Assembly (NCBI RefSeq): GCF_011050415.1
Contig: NZ_DRFS01000019.1
Location: forward strand, 274,045-338,044
DNA: 64,000 nucleotides
Direction of reading: 5' to 3'
DNA from: Halomonas sp.
GTDB taxonomy: Bacteria; Pseudomonadota; Gammaproteobacteria; Pseudomonadales; Halomonadaceae
Part shown: piece by piece, positions 27,393 through 36,220 of the stretch
Position numbering within the stretch: position 1 is the first letter of the stretch
How the letters are laid out: each line of letters begins with the position of its first letter
The notes under the pieces: model-generated
What the model was told of the DNA's origin: nothing
The model's input: the letters and a program-made list of their open reading frames with translations, nothing else
Database searches by the model: none
Program-made: the position numbers and the translations under genes

Positions 27393-28922
27393 TTAGGTAA
27401 CGGCACCTACCAGCCAGGGCACAAACTCATTATTACCATACCCCAGTGATTCGCTGGCGCTCATGTCGCCTGAGGCAATGGCGATAATGCGCTCAAAAAT
27501 CTCTTCCCCGACACTCTCAACACTGGCAGTGCCATCGACGATAACACCGCAGTTGATATCCATATCTTCATGCATTTTCTCATACATGGCGGTATTGGTG
27601 GCAAGCTTCAGGCAGGGGGCTGGCTTGAAGCCTGATACCGAGCCGCGCCCTGTGGTAAAGCATACAACGTTAGAGCCAGAGGCAATTTGGCCAGTAACGG
27701 AAATAGGGTCATAACCTGGGCTATCCATAAAGTTAAAGCCGCGGGTGGTCATCTTCTCGGCATAAAGCAGCACATCATTAAGGCTTGACGTGCCCCCTTT
27801 GGCGACTGCCCCCAATGATTTCTCAAGAATCGTCGAGAGCCCACCCGCTTTATTGCCAGGGGAAGGGTTGTTGTTTAACTCGGCGCCATTTATTTCGGTG
27901 TAATGTTTCCACCAGGTAATGCGGTCAAGTAATTTTTGCGCAACGCTTTCATCGATGGAGCGATCAATCAGAAGATTCTCTGCACCATAAATCTCAGGCG
28001 TTTCTGCAAGAATAACGCTACCCCCATTTTGTACGATCAGGTCGGCAGCATGGCCTAGCGCAGGATTAGCCGTAATGCCGGAGTAGCCGTCTGACCCTCC
28101 GCACTGCAGTGCCACGACCAAATGTTCAAGCAGGGCTGGTTCACGTTGCTGCTGGCCGTGTTGAGCGGCCATCTGCATGATGTGATCGCAGGCCGTTTTA
28201 ATACTGGTGCGGGTGCCTCCCGCGTCTTGAATATTAAAGTAAGCAAGCCTTGAAGCGTCTTCTAAGCCTTTTCTTTTGACGAGGGTTTTGACTTGGTTGG
28301 TCTCACATCCCAGGCCAATAATCAGCACAAAGGCAAAATTAGGGTGCTGCGCATAACCTGCTATGACGCGCTCAAGAAAAGAGAAGCCTTCTGAATCAGT
28401 GTTCATGGCACAGCCAGAACCATGGGTAATGGCAACGACGCCATCGAAGCCCATTTGGGTTAATTCGCCAGACTGATTGAGTAAGTCCGCCGCTGCTTTA
28501 GCCACCGTAGCGGAGCAGTTAACGGTAGACAGAATGCCAATAAAGTTGCGTGTTCCCACACTACCATCAGCCCGCTTAAACCCTTGGAAGGTGCGGGAAC
28601 TGCTTTGGGTGGCGGTTTTTGGGTGAGGCTGGAAATCTTTTAACGACGAGTCGAGCTCTATCATGGTCAGGTTGTGGGTATGTACATGCTCGCCGGGCTG
28701 CACATCCTGAGCCGCTAATCCTATCAGTTGGCCGTATTTATAAACGGCGTCTCCTTTGTTGATTCTAGTTAACGCAATCTTATGACCGGCATCGATATTT
28801 TCTATGGCGAGCGTGCCATTTTGGTCAATGGGAATCCCTTTAGGCACCGCGTTGGAGGCAACGCCCACGTTATCCCGCGGGTTGAGATGAATAATAACGG
28901 ACGGGGAATTAATGAGATCCAT
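27393..28922 (-). CDS. UxaA/GarD-family sugar-acid dehydratase
   Basis: A 509-residue member of the altronate/galactarate dehydratase family. The N-terminal SAF domain (about residues 1-95, ending in PGEHVHTHN) precedes the catalytic C-terminal part with GSVGTRNFIGILSTVNCS, THGSGCAMN, GLGCETNQV, ALQCGGSDGYSGITANP and FTTGRGSVSGFKPAPC. These conserved cysteine motifs bind the iron needed for dehydration. The substrate may be galactarate, altronate or another aldonate or aldarate. It heads a leftward operon with a GntR regulator and three dehydrogenases and faces a TRAP-GguC-KGSADH operon. The product could then flow to 2-oxoglutarate via 32052 and 33124. Confidence 0.82.
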   Translation of the reverse strand: MDLINSPSVIIHLNPRDNVGVASNAVPKGIPIDQNGTLAIENIDAGHKIALTRINKGDAVYKYGQLIGLAAQDVQPGEHVHTHNLTMIELDSSLKDFQPHPKTATQSSSRTFQGFKRADGSVGTRNFIGILSTVNCSATVAKAAADLLNQSGELTQMGFDGVVAITHGSGCAMNTDSEGFSFLERVIAGYAQHPNFAFVLIIGLGCETNQVKTLVKRKGLEDASRLAYFNIQDAGGTRTSIKTACDHIMQMAAQHGQQQREPALLEHLVVALQCGGSDGYSGITANPALGHAADLIVQNGGSVILAETPEIYGAENLLIDRSIDESVAQKLLDRITWWKHYTEINGAELNNNPSPGNKAGGLSTILEKSLGAVAKGGTSSLNDVLLYAEKMTTRGFNFMDSPGYDPISVTGQIASGSNVVCFTTGRGSVSGFKPAPCLKLATNTAMYEKMHEDMDINCGVIVDGTASVESVGEEIFERIIAIASGDMSASESLGYGNNEFVPWLVGAVT

Positions 28923-29070
28923 CGTTTACCTCTAGCTAATTATTGGGCTTTTTATGCAAGAGCTATTTGCAGAGACGGTCTGCAAACACGATGCGCAAGC
29001 TAAGAAGCGGTCACGGTTGATGCACTGTAGCAAGCGAGCGCTGTACGTCGATTAGACTATCGTCCTATAT

Positions 29071-29096
29071 AATGGTCATTGAATGCAATGTTCATT
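29071..29096. promoter_or_regulatory. 26-bp dyad between the UxaA operon and the second TRAP-GguC module
   Basis: AATGGTCATTG-AATG-CAATGTTCATT is an imperfect inverted repeat with 9 of 11 arm positions matching. It overlaps a TATAAT (29068-29073) that could be the -10 of the rightward operon. Its position in the 266-base divergent gap makes it the best operator candidate for the regulator at 26399. The long dyad fits a protein with two DNA-binding domains, but that is inference. Confidence 0.5.
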
Positions 29097-29188
29097 TGTT
29101 CTAGATTGCTTCCATACGCTGAGCACGCAACAGCTGAATTAGCACAACAATAAAATTTACTCATTTTTAATAAGAATCGGAGTAACAA

Positions 29189-30211
29189 ATGGCCTCAATA
29201 ACGAAAAACATACGCTTCCTTGGAATTGCCCTATGTGCTGGAGGAATACTTGGGAATGTTGCGACGGTCAACGCTGCTACCACTCTGCGCCTAGCCCATA
29301 CGTTTAATCCTGGAGAGGCGAGCTATGAGTTATTTGCGCAATTACCTGAATTAATTGAAGAGCGTACCGGTGGAGAACTGCGTATTCAGGTATTTCCAAG
29401 TGAGCAGTTAGGGTCAGAGGTGCAGTTATTGCAACAAGCGAGTAATGGGTCAGTAGATATTGTTATTCCAGGATATTCTGGGGCCAGCACATTGGTACCA
29501 GCACTAGAAATTTCGAATGCTCCTTTCATGTTTCAGAGTTGGGATGAAGCGCGCCATATTTTAGAAGGGGACGCGTATGAGCCTATTTTTGATGAGCTAG
29601 ACGAGCAGTACGGTTTACAGCCTTTGGCAAAGTCCTGGTACTGGGGGTGGCGAAACTTTACGTTTAAAGGGACTGACGTTAATTCCCTTGAAGATATGGC
29701 TGGCTTGAAAATTCGCGTTCCGGAGTCTCCAGCATGGGTAGAAATGATCAATGCTTTTGGAGCTTCTCCTACGCCCATTCCGTTTAGTGAGGTTTATTTG
29801 GCGCTGCAGCAGGGAACTGTTGACGGGCAAGAAAACCCTATTCCAACTATTTATGCTCGCAAGTTCTTTGAGGTGCAAGATCAGTTGGTGATGAGTCGAC
29901 ACATGCTGCAAAGCCAAGTGGTGTTAATTAATAGCAATCGCTTTAACTCACTCGACAGTGATCAACAAGAAGCGCTTAGAGAAGTAATGGCTCAGTTAGC
30001 CGAAGAGAACTACACGATACAGAGTGAGCGGGAAGAAGAGATGCTTCAGAGCATGAAAGACTCCGGCCTTATTGAAGTAGTGGAGGATATCGATCGCGCA
30101 CCTTTTGAACAAGCGGCACAAAATGCTTATGGCAATCTAACTCGACGTTGGGGCGAAGAGCATCTTGAGCGTGTACTGGGTGCTATCGAAAGCTATCGCC
30201 AACAAGATTGA
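29189..30211 (+). CDS. dctP: TRAP transporter substrate-binding protein (DctP type), third system
   Basis: A 340-residue exported protein whose signal peptide ends near TVNAATT. The DctP core shows FPSEQLGSEVQLLQQA, LKIRVPESPAW with the substrate-binding Arg, and QGTVDGQENPIPTI. GGAG precedes ATG 29189. The gene is noticeably AT-richer than the two other dctP genes, and its protein differs clearly from both, so it is not a recent duplicate. It begins a rightward operon dctPQM-GguC-KGSADH, opposite the UxaA operon. Confidence 0.9.
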   Translation: MASITKNIRFLGIALCAGGILGNVATVNAATTLRLAHTFNPGEASYELFAQLPELIEERTGGELRIQVFPSEQLGSEVQLLQQASNGSVDIVIPGYSGASTLVPALEISNAPFMFQSWDEARHILEGDAYEPIFDELDEQYGLQPLAKSWYWGWRNFTFKGTDVNSLEDMAGLKIRVPESPAWVEMINAFGASPTPIPFSEVYLALQQGTVDGQENPIPTIYARKFFEVQDQLVMSRHMLQSQVVLINSNRFNSLDSDQQEALREVMAQLAEENYTIQSEREEEMLQSMKDSGLIEVVEDIDRAPFEQAAQNAYGNLTRRWGEEHLERVLGAIESYRQQD

Positions 30212-30222
30212 GTTAACGCAGG

Positions 30223-30243
30223 CCCCGCTGTAGAGCGGCGGGG
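30223..30243 (+). terminator. Intercistronic hairpin between dctP and dctQ, third TRAP system
   Basis: CCCCGC (30223-30228) pairs with GCGGGG (30238-30243) and is followed by TTT. The alternative inner stem CCGCT/AGCGG is mutually exclusive. It lies 12 bases after the dctP stop, in the same place as the hairpins of the other two TRAP operons. Confidence 0.65.
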
Positions 30244-30266
30244 TTTAGAACCTTAAAGGCATCGCT

Positions 30267-30770
30267 ATGAAATTATTGCTACTGCGGATCAATACGAAAC
30301 TTTTGCAATTAGAAAAAGGTATTGCCGGAACCTTGCTAGGTGCGATGGCTTTGTTGCTCGTGACAGGTGTCTTCTTTCGCTATGTGGTGGGAACACCATT
30401 TGTTTGGAGTGAAAGTGTTTCAAGGCTGTTAATAGTCTGGTTAACCTTTGTAGGGAGCAGTATCGCTTTTGCTGAAAAAAAGCATATTACGGTGGACTCT
30501 ATTATTCACTTTTTGCCCAGTGTTATTCAGCCACTGATAAGAGTTTGTATTTTTGTATTAGTAGCCATAACGCTCGGGTATATGACTTACCTAGGCTATC
30601 TCTATTGCCTAAGTGTTTCGCGTAATACATCTCCTATGCTGGGCATCTCGCTCGCTTATTTTGCGATGGCTATGCCAATCACGTTTGCTATAGGACTGTT
30701 CCACGTGTTCGTTAACGTTTTTCTAAAGCATGACTTTTTGGTTTTTGAGTCTGCTTTAGACGATGCATAG
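30267..30770 (+). CDS. dctQ: TRAP transporter small subunit (DctQ type), third system
   Basis: A 167-residue protein with four membrane helices and the DctQ pattern GTPFVWSESVSRLLIVWLTF followed by the GSSIAFAEKKHI loop. The sequence is AT-rich like its operon neighbours. AAAGG lies upstream of ATG 30267. It pairs with the DctM protein encoded ten bases downstream. Confidence 0.85.
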   Translation: MKLLLLRINTKLLQLEKGIAGTLLGAMALLLVTGVFFRYVVGTPFVWSESVSRLLIVWLTFVGSSIAFAEKKHITVDSIIHFLPSVIQPLIRVCIFVLVAITLGYMTYLGYLYCLSVSRNTSPMLGISLAYFAMAMPITFAIGLFHVFVNVFLKHDFLVFESALDDA

Positions 30771-30779
30771 GGTTTCATT

Positions 30780-32042
30780 ATGTTAGCCGTGATAGTTCTA
30801 CTTCTTTTTGCGCTTATTCTGCTGGGTATGCCTATTGCAGTCGCGATGATGGGAGCGTCCATCGTTGCGATCATAGCACTCGACATTCCTATGAACGTTT
30901 TGGCTCAGCGAGTTTCCTCAGGAGTCGAGTCATTTCCCTTGTTGGCGATACCTTTATTTATGCTGGCTGGCGGCATCATGAATAAGAGTGGCATCAGTGA
31001 AAGACTGTTCGGCTTTTGTCGTGCCTTAGTAGGGCACCTCAGAGGCGGCCTTGCACATGTGAACGTTCTATCCAGCGTAATGATGGCGGGTATTTCTGGG
31101 TCATCATTAGCAGATTGTGCCGCGACTACGCGTGTCATGGTGCCGCAAATGGAAAAGCATGGTTATGATCGTGGCTTCTCAGTCGCCCTCACTACCTCTT
31201 CTGCCACGCTGTCACCGATTATTCCGCCATCGATTTTGATGGTGGTCTATGGTTGGCAGGCAAATATTTCTATTGGCGACTTGTTTCTCGCGGGCCTCTT
31301 GCCTGGGCTGTTAATTGCATTTTTCCTTACGCTATTAATTACAGTTATTAGCATTGTTAGGCAATACCCGAAAGATGAGCGTTTTAATAAAAGTAGGCTT
31401 TATGCAAGCGCTAAAACAGCGGCATGGGCTTTGTTGATGCCCGTGATTATTATTGTGGGCTTTCGTTTGGGGGTGTTTACAGTCACTGAAGTGGCAGCTA
31501 TTGCCGTTGCTTACTCCTTTATCGTCGGTAAGTATGTTTATGGAACACTAAGCTGGGCTGATATGGGTGAACTGCTCGTTTCAACGGCCCGTGAAGCAGC
31601 ATCTATTCTTATTATTATTGCTGCTTCGGCTCCGTTAGCGTGGTCGCTAAGCATTTTGCAGGCTCCTCAAGAGGTAGTTGGGTGGATTACCAGTATCACA
31701 GATAATCCTTGGGCGGTGTTGTTGCTGTTAAATGTAGCTCTGTTATTCATTGGTATGTTTATGGAAACGATAGCTATTATTATCGTGCTAGTGCCCATTT
31801 TAATACCTTTGCTTAATTCACTTGATATTAACCTTGTCCATTTTGGCATCATCATGCTCTTCAACTTATTAATTGGACAAATTACTCCTCCGCTTGGTGT
31901 CTTAATGTTTGTCAGTTGCAATATTGCCAAGCTTGGGACACTGCAGTTTTTAAAATCTTCGATTCCTTTCTTTCTGACATTGTTAGCCGCGCTGCTAGTG
32001 TTGACGTATGTCCCATGGCTGTCGCTAGCGCTTATTCAATAA
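30780..32042 (+). CDS. dctM: TRAP transporter large permease (DctM type), third system
   Basis: A 420-residue multi-pass permease with SFPLLAIPLFMLAGGIMN, MMAGISGSSLADCAATTR, SPIIPPSILMVVYG and IGQITPPLGVLMFVS. It provides the Na+-driven channel for the binding protein at 29189. It is followed ten bases later by the GguC/AraD1-type gene, so transport and metabolism are one transcription unit. AT-rich third positions set it apart from the dctM genes at 9578 and 15527. Confidence 0.9.
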   Translation: MLAVIVLLLFALILLGMPIAVAMMGASIVAIIALDIPMNVLAQRVSSGVESFPLLAIPLFMLAGGIMNKSGISERLFGFCRALVGHLRGGLAHVNVLSSVMMAGISGSSLADCAATTRVMVPQMEKHGYDRGFSVALTTSSATLSPIIPPSILMVVYGWQANISIGDLFLAGLLPGLLIAFFLTLLITVISIVRQYPKDERFNKSRLYASAKTAAWALLMPVIIIVGFRLGVFTVTEVAAIAVAYSFIVGKYVYGTLSWADMGELLVSTAREAASILIIIAASAPLAWSLSILQAPQEVVGWITSITDNPWAVLLLLNVALLFIGMFMETIAIIIVLVPILIPLLNSLDINLVHFGIIMLFNLLIGQITPPLGVLMFVSCNIAKLGTLQFLKSSIPFFLTLLAALLVLTYVPWLSLALIQ

Positions 32043-32051
32043 GGTGGTTTT

Positions 32052-33053
32052 ATGCAAAATATTCATGTGGTTCAAGTGCGTACAGAAAGTGGCTTAGCCG
32101 TCGCTGCAAAGGTAGAAGGCAATTCATTACGCCTGTTGTCATCGTCCCTGTTTGAGCTTGCGCTGCTGGCGGCCAATGAAGGCCGTCGGTTGAGCGAGGT
32201 AATCGATACCTCAATGACAGGTGAAACATTGGATTACGACGTAGCGATTGAAACCGGCCAGTTGTTAGCGCCGATCACCCATCCTGACCCTGCGCATCTG
32301 TTGCTAACAGGAACCGGGTTAACGCATCTGGGCAGTGCTGCACCGCGCAATAAAATGCATGGTAAGGGTAGTGATAAAAAAGCTAATGAAGCCCCAGTAA
32401 CTGATACGCAGCGCATGTTTGATTGGGGGGTCGAAGGTGGTAAGCCGACGGATGGAAGCGTTGGCGCGCAGCCTGAGTGGTTCTATAAGGGCTCGGGGCA
32501 CACGCTGCGTGCGCCCTATCAAGATATTGAAATGCCTGCCTTTGCCTTAGATGGCGGCGAAGAAGCTGAGCTAGCCGGTGTATACATCGTTAATGACCAA
32601 GGCAAGGTTTTTCGCATTGGTTATGCATTGAGTAATGAGTTTTCCGACCATGTAACTGAAAAGCAAAACTACCTCTACTTGGCGCATTCAAAACTGCGTG
32701 ATGCGAGCATCGGCCCTGAGATTGTTATTGGCGATTTGCCCGAAGAGGTGAGCGGCAACGTATCGATCCATCGTAATGGTTCGCTCTTATGGCAGCACGA
32801 CTTTGCCAGTGGCGAGCAGCATATGTGCCACTCCATCGCGAATCTTGAACACCACCACTTTAAATACGCTGCTTTCCGGGTGCCTGGGCAAGTGCATGTG
32901 CATTTTTTCGGCGCTGCTATATTGAGCTTTGCTGATGCCATCGTGCTCCAGGAGGGCGATGAGATGCGCATAGAGTGCAATTTAATGACGTGTCCGCTCA
33001 TTAATCGAGTGAAGGTAATGCCAGCAACTGAATGCCCCGTTGCTGCGCTGTGA
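32052..33053 (+). CDS. GguC / AraD1-type FAH-fold dehydratase, copy 2
   Basis: A 333-residue paralogue of the protein at 14469. It shares the blocks [60 protein letters not shown] and SIANLEHHHFKYAAFR, while the N-terminal 60 residues and the C-terminus have diverged. It probably dehydrates a 2-keto-3-deoxy sugar acid to 2-oxoglutarate semialdehyde for the KGSADH that follows. Since it faces a UxaA/GarD-type dehydratase, its substrate might be a hexarate- or pentonate-derived keto-deoxy acid different from that of copy 1. This difference is inferred only from context. Confidence 0.78.
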   Translation: MQNIHVVQVRTESGLAVAAKVEGNSLRLLSSSLFELALLAANEGRRLSEVIDTSMTGETLDYDVAIETGQLLAPITHPDPAHLLLTGTGLTHLGSAAPRNKMHGKGSDKKANEAPVTDTQRMFDWGVEGGKPTDGSVGAQPEWFYKGSGHTLRAPYQDIEMPAFALDGGEEAELAGVYIVNDQGKVFRIGYALSNEFSDHVTEKQNYLYLAHSKLRDASIGPEIVIGDLPEEVSGNVSIHRNGSLLWQHDFASGEQHMCHSIANLEHHHFKYAAFRVPGQVHVHFFGAAILSFADAIVLQEGDEMRIECNLMTCPLINRVKVMPATECPVAAL

Positions 33054-33123
33054 AACGCAGCAACGAATTAGCCCATCTTATAAACATTACATTTTTTAAG
33101 TTTCGGCAGACAGGAGCTATGCT

Positions 33124-34707
33124 ATGAGTTCACTTAACGGTCAATCGCTAATCGGCCAGCAATGGATAGACGGTACACGCGAAGAGATTCGGGCGATTGA
33201 TCCATCAACCGGTGACCTGCTGGAGCCTGCTTACAAAGGGTGCTGTGAAGCCGACGTTGAAAAAGCCTGTGAATTAGCCAATCAAGCGTTTGATGGTTAT
33301 CGCGAAACGTCACTGGATGAGCGGGCTACATTTTTAGAAACCATTGCCAGCGAAATTGAAGCGTTGGGCGATGTTTTGATTGAGCGCGCTATGGCTGAAA
33401 GTGGCCTTCCTCGCGGGCGGATAGAGGGCGAGTGTGGTCGTACCTGTGGTCAATTGCGTCTATTTGCCAACGTCGTTCGTGCGGGTGAGTGGCTCGATAT
33501 ACGCATTGATCCTTCTTTACCTGATCGCCAACCGTTACCGCGTGCAGACCTTCGTCAACGCCATATTGCCGTAGGGCCGGTAACGGTGTTCGGCGCTAGC
33601 AACTTCCCACTAGCCTTCAGCGTGGCAGGCGGTGATACAGCGTCAGCATTGGCTGCTGGCTGTCCCGTTATTGTTAAAGCCCACTCCTCACACCCAGGTA
33701 CGGCAGAGCTAGTTGGGCGTGCTGTGCAAGCTGCGGTGGCCAAGTGCCAGTTGCCTGAAGGTGTCTTCTCACTGCTATTTGGCTCCGGGCGTGAAGTAGG
33801 CCAGGCACTGGTCGCTAACCCACATATTCAGGCAGTCGGTTTTACCGGCTCACGTGCAGGTGGCATGGCGCTGCTGGCAACTGCTCAGGCGCGGCCTCAG
33901 CCCATTCCGGTTTATGCCGAAATGAGCTCAATCAACCCCGTGTTTTTACTTCCTGCAGCACTGGATGCCCGAGCCCAAGCGCTTGGGGAAGGCTTTATTG
34001 CTTCTCTCAATATGGGAGCGGGGCAGTTCTGTACGAATCCTGGTCTAGTACTGGCGGTGAAGGGGCAGGGGTTGAATGCATTTAAAGAAGCAGCAAGCGC
34101 CGCCGTAAGCTCAAGCGCTGCACAAACAATGCTGACACCCGGCATACATAGGGCGTACGAGGGGGGCGTGAGCCAACTAAGTAATAGTGCCGCGGTATTA
34201 GCCCACGGTAAGTCAGCAGAACAAGGCTATCAGTGTCAAACCGCGCTATTTTTGACCACTGCGGCTAACTTTCTGAGCAGCAAGGTATTGCAAGAAGAGG
34301 TATTTGGCGCTGCATCGTTAATTGTTGAATGTAACGATCAAGATGAAATGCGTGATGTAGCAGCGCATCTTGAGGGGCAACTTACAGCGACCATACAGAT
34401 GGAGGACGATGATATGGCGTTGGCTCGTTCAATGTTGCCGATCCTGGAGCGAAAAGCGGGGCGTATTTTGGTTAATGGTTGGCCTACAGGTGTTGAGGTA
34501 GGGCACGCCATGGTTCATGGGGGGCCGTTCCCTGCGACATCAGATACCCGAACCACCTCGGTGGGCAGTGCGGCCATTCAGCGTTTTTTACGCCCTGTGT
34601 GCTATCAAGATTTGCCCGCGGAGCTGTTACCCGAGGCGCTGAAGGACAGCAATCCTTGCAAACTATCGCGTTTGATCGACGGCCTGCGTGAACAAGCCAA
34701 AAGTTAA
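33124..34707 (+). CDS. Alpha-ketoglutaric semialdehyde dehydrogenase, copy 2
   Basis: A 527-residue aldehyde dehydrogenase of the KGSADH group, very similar along its length to copy 1 at 12880. The active-site residues are N160 ([10 protein letters not shown]), K185 ([10 protein letters not shown]), E266 (AEMSSINP) and C303 (GQFCTNPG). AGGAG precedes ATG 33124. The strongest differences from copy 1 are in the 330-385 stretch. It ends the duplicated five-gene order dctP-dctQ-dctM-gguC-KGSADH; the gene after it is separated by 206 bases with its own operator. Confidence 0.9.
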   Translation: MSSLNGQSLIGQQWIDGTREEIRAIDPSTGDLLEPAYKGCCEADVEKACELANQAFDGYRETSLDERATFLETIASEIEALGDVLIERAMAESGLPRGRIEGECGRTCGQLRLFANVVRAGEWLDIRIDPSLPDRQPLPRADLRQRHIAVGPVTVFGASNFPLAFSVAGGDTASALAAGCPVIVKAHSSHPGTAELVGRAVQAAVAKCQLPEGVFSLLFGSGREVGQALVANPHIQAVGFTGSRAGGMALLATAQARPQPIPVYAEMSSINPVFLLPAALDARAQALGEGFIASLNMGAGQFCTNPGLVLAVKGQGLNAFKEAASAAVSSSAAQTMLTPGIHRAYEGGVSQLSNSAAVLAHGKSAEQGYQCQTALFLTTAANFLSSKVLQEEVFGAASLIVECNDQDEMRDVAAHLEGQLTATIQMEDDDMALARSMLPILERKAGRILVNGWPTGVEVGHAMVHGGPFPATSDTRTTSVGSAAIQRFLRPVCYQDLPAELLPEALKDSNPCKLSRLIDGLREQAKS

Positions 34708-34741
34708 GTGCTTTTCAGAGGTTTCTGAGGCAGATTTTTCG

Positions 34742-34785
34742 CACAGTGCATCTGCACAGAATTTTTTACACAGCTTTCTACACAG
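34742..34785. repeat. Four CACAG repeats at 12-14 base spacing
   Basis: CACAG occurs at 34742, 34755, 34769 and 34781 in a T-rich stretch after the KGSADH stop. The last two share the longer context TACACAG. The near-helical spacing could mark a protein-binding array, but it may be chance in a short AT-rich gap. Confidence 0.3.
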
Positions 34786-34841
34786 AAGTGTTTGACCGGA
34801 CTTGGCAGCCACAAAATACGTTACTAAACTGTTGTCGTGTA

Positions 34842-34856
34842 GTCATACTGTATGAC
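34842..34856 (+). promoter_or_regulatory. Perfect 7-1-7 palindrome upstream of the iron alcohol dehydrogenase
   Basis: GTCATAC-T-GTATGAC is a perfect 15-base palindrome 57 bases before ATG 34914. Its right half with the next base (GTATGACA) recurs at 4634-4641 in the fuconate/threonate divergent region. The size and symmetry suit a FadR-type GntR protein, so the alcohol dehydrogenase is probably regulated separately from the operon upstream. Confidence 0.6.
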
Positions 34857-34913
34857 ACCTTTGGTCTCCAATGTGATGTGGCTTTTTACACCCAATAATA
34901 ATGAGAAATAAAA

Positions 34914-36047
34914 ATGCCCTATATCATCAATTACCTAACAAAAATTCAGTTTGGTGAGCATGCCATTGCGGAATTAGCCAACGAGCTGCAACTGTTGAAG
35001 GTGAAAAGGCCGCTATTTGTTACTGACAAAGGGCTCAACTCGACGCCGCTTATCGCCCAAGTCGTTGAGTCTGCAAAGCTTACCGAAGAGGCCTGCATTT
35101 TCGATGGCACACCTTCAAACCCCACGGAAATGGCCGTAGAGCATGCGCTGGCTTTTTTAAGGGAGAAAGAGTGCGATGGCATTGTGGCCGTTGGTGGTGG
35201 CTCAAGCATTGATTTGGCTAAAGCGGTTGCCTTGCTGGTTAATCACCCTGCGCCGTTACGCCAATATGCCGCTATTGAAGGTGGCGTTGCCAAAATTAAT
35301 GCGGATGTACTACCGCTAATCGCGGTGCCCACAACGGCAGGTACCGGTAGTGAGGTAGGAAGAGCCTCGTTAATTACGATGAAAGACAATCGAAAACTCG
35401 GTTTTCTTTCCCCCTATCTTATTCCCGCTGTTGCCATTTGTGATCCACGTTTGACGCTTGGGCTGCCGCCCTTTTTAACAGCGGCAACGGGCATGGATGC
35501 GATTGCTCACTGTGTGGAAACGTTCTTAAGTCCCAAAGTGAATCCGCCTGCAGAAGCGATTGCATTGGATGGGCTAAAACGTGCCAGTCAGTATCTTGTC
35601 GCGGCTGTCGAGAACGGCGATAACTTAACGGCAAGAAATGAAATGATGATGGCCGCTCTTGAAGGCGCCATGGCTTTTCAGAAGGGGCTGGGCGCTGTGC
35701 ACTCCCTTTCCCACGCGTTAGGTGGCATGCATGAACTTAATCTTCACCATGGCACGCTCAATGCGCTGTTAATGCCCACGGTGCTGAGGTTTAACCAGCC
35801 TGAGTGTGAAGAAAAATTTGCTCGACTCAAAGAAGCGATGGGGCTCTCGCCGCATGATGATTTAGCTGATGCATTTGAAAAACTAAACATGACGTTAGGC
35901 ATGCCTTCTCGCTTGAGCGAGATGGGCGTTAAGGAAGAGCAGTTAGAGCAAGTGGCTCAGTGGGCATTGGAAGACCACTCCACGGCTACCAATCCGCGTG
36001 CTCCCTCTAAAGAAGACTTCGCTAAAATGCTTCAAGAAGTATTCTGA
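34914..36047 (+). CDS. Iron-containing alcohol dehydrogenase
   Basis: A 377-residue group III (Fe-ADH) dehydrogenase. The NAD-binding loop is GGGSSIDLAKAVALL (residues about 96-110), and metal ligands lie in GMDAIAHCVETF, HSLSHALGGMH and LNLHHGTLNALL. Such enzymes interconvert alcohols and aldehydes. In sugar-acid clusters they include lactaldehyde, maleylacetate-like or hydroxybutyrate-type activities, so the substrate is open. It stands alone between the KGSADH operon and the Tct transporter, with a 15-base palindrome upstream. The ribosome site (GAGAAATAAAA) is weak. Confidence 0.82.
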   Translation: MPYIINYLTKIQFGEHAIAELANELQLLKVKRPLFVTDKGLNSTPLIAQVVESAKLTEEACIFDGTPSNPTEMAVEHALAFLREKECDGIVAVGGGSSIDLAKAVALLVNHPAPLRQYAAIEGGVAKINADVLPLIAVPTTAGTGSEVGRASLITMKDNRKLGFLSPYLIPAVAICDPRLTLGLPPFLTAATGMDAIAHCVETFLSPKVNPPAEAIALDGLKRASQYLVAAVENGDNLTARNEMMMAALEGAMAFQKGLGAVHSLSHALGGMHELNLHHGTLNALLMPTVLRFNQPECEEKFARLKEAMGLSPHDDLADAFEKLNMTLGMPSRLSEMGVKEEQLEQVAQWALEDHSTATNPRAPSKEDFAKMLQEVF

Positions 36048-36093
36048 GAGTCAGCGCTTAACCATTTTAATAATTATGCAGGAGGGTGTTGGG

Positions 36094-36161
36094 CAATAAA
36101 GTAGTAAAGAAGTAGGCGATAAACAGTAAAGCAATAATTAGCAGAACAATAAATAGTAAAG
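36094..36161. repeat. Degenerate tandem repeats in the tctC leader
   Basis: The leader holds CAATAAAGTAGTAAAG (36094-36109), CGATAAACAGTAAAG (36117-36131), a shorter CAATAATTAGCAG (36132-36144) and CAATAAATAGTAAAG (36147-36161). The second and fourth match at 13 of 15 positions. Further weak copies continue to about 36204 (ACAATAAAAC). The strand is strongly A-rich and C-poor. These may be binding sites for a regulator or an unstructured mRNA leader; they do not look like coding sequence. Confidence 0.55.
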
Positions 36162-36220
36162 CCGTTCAGTTTCAAAGAAAGATAATCAAAATAGACAATA
36201 AAACATTAGAGGAAGCGAAC

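Noticed and set aside
34742..34785. CACAG repeats as a CRISPR-like or integron element
   Set aside because: Units of five bases with irregular 12-14 base spacing are far too short; at best a weak protein-binding array.
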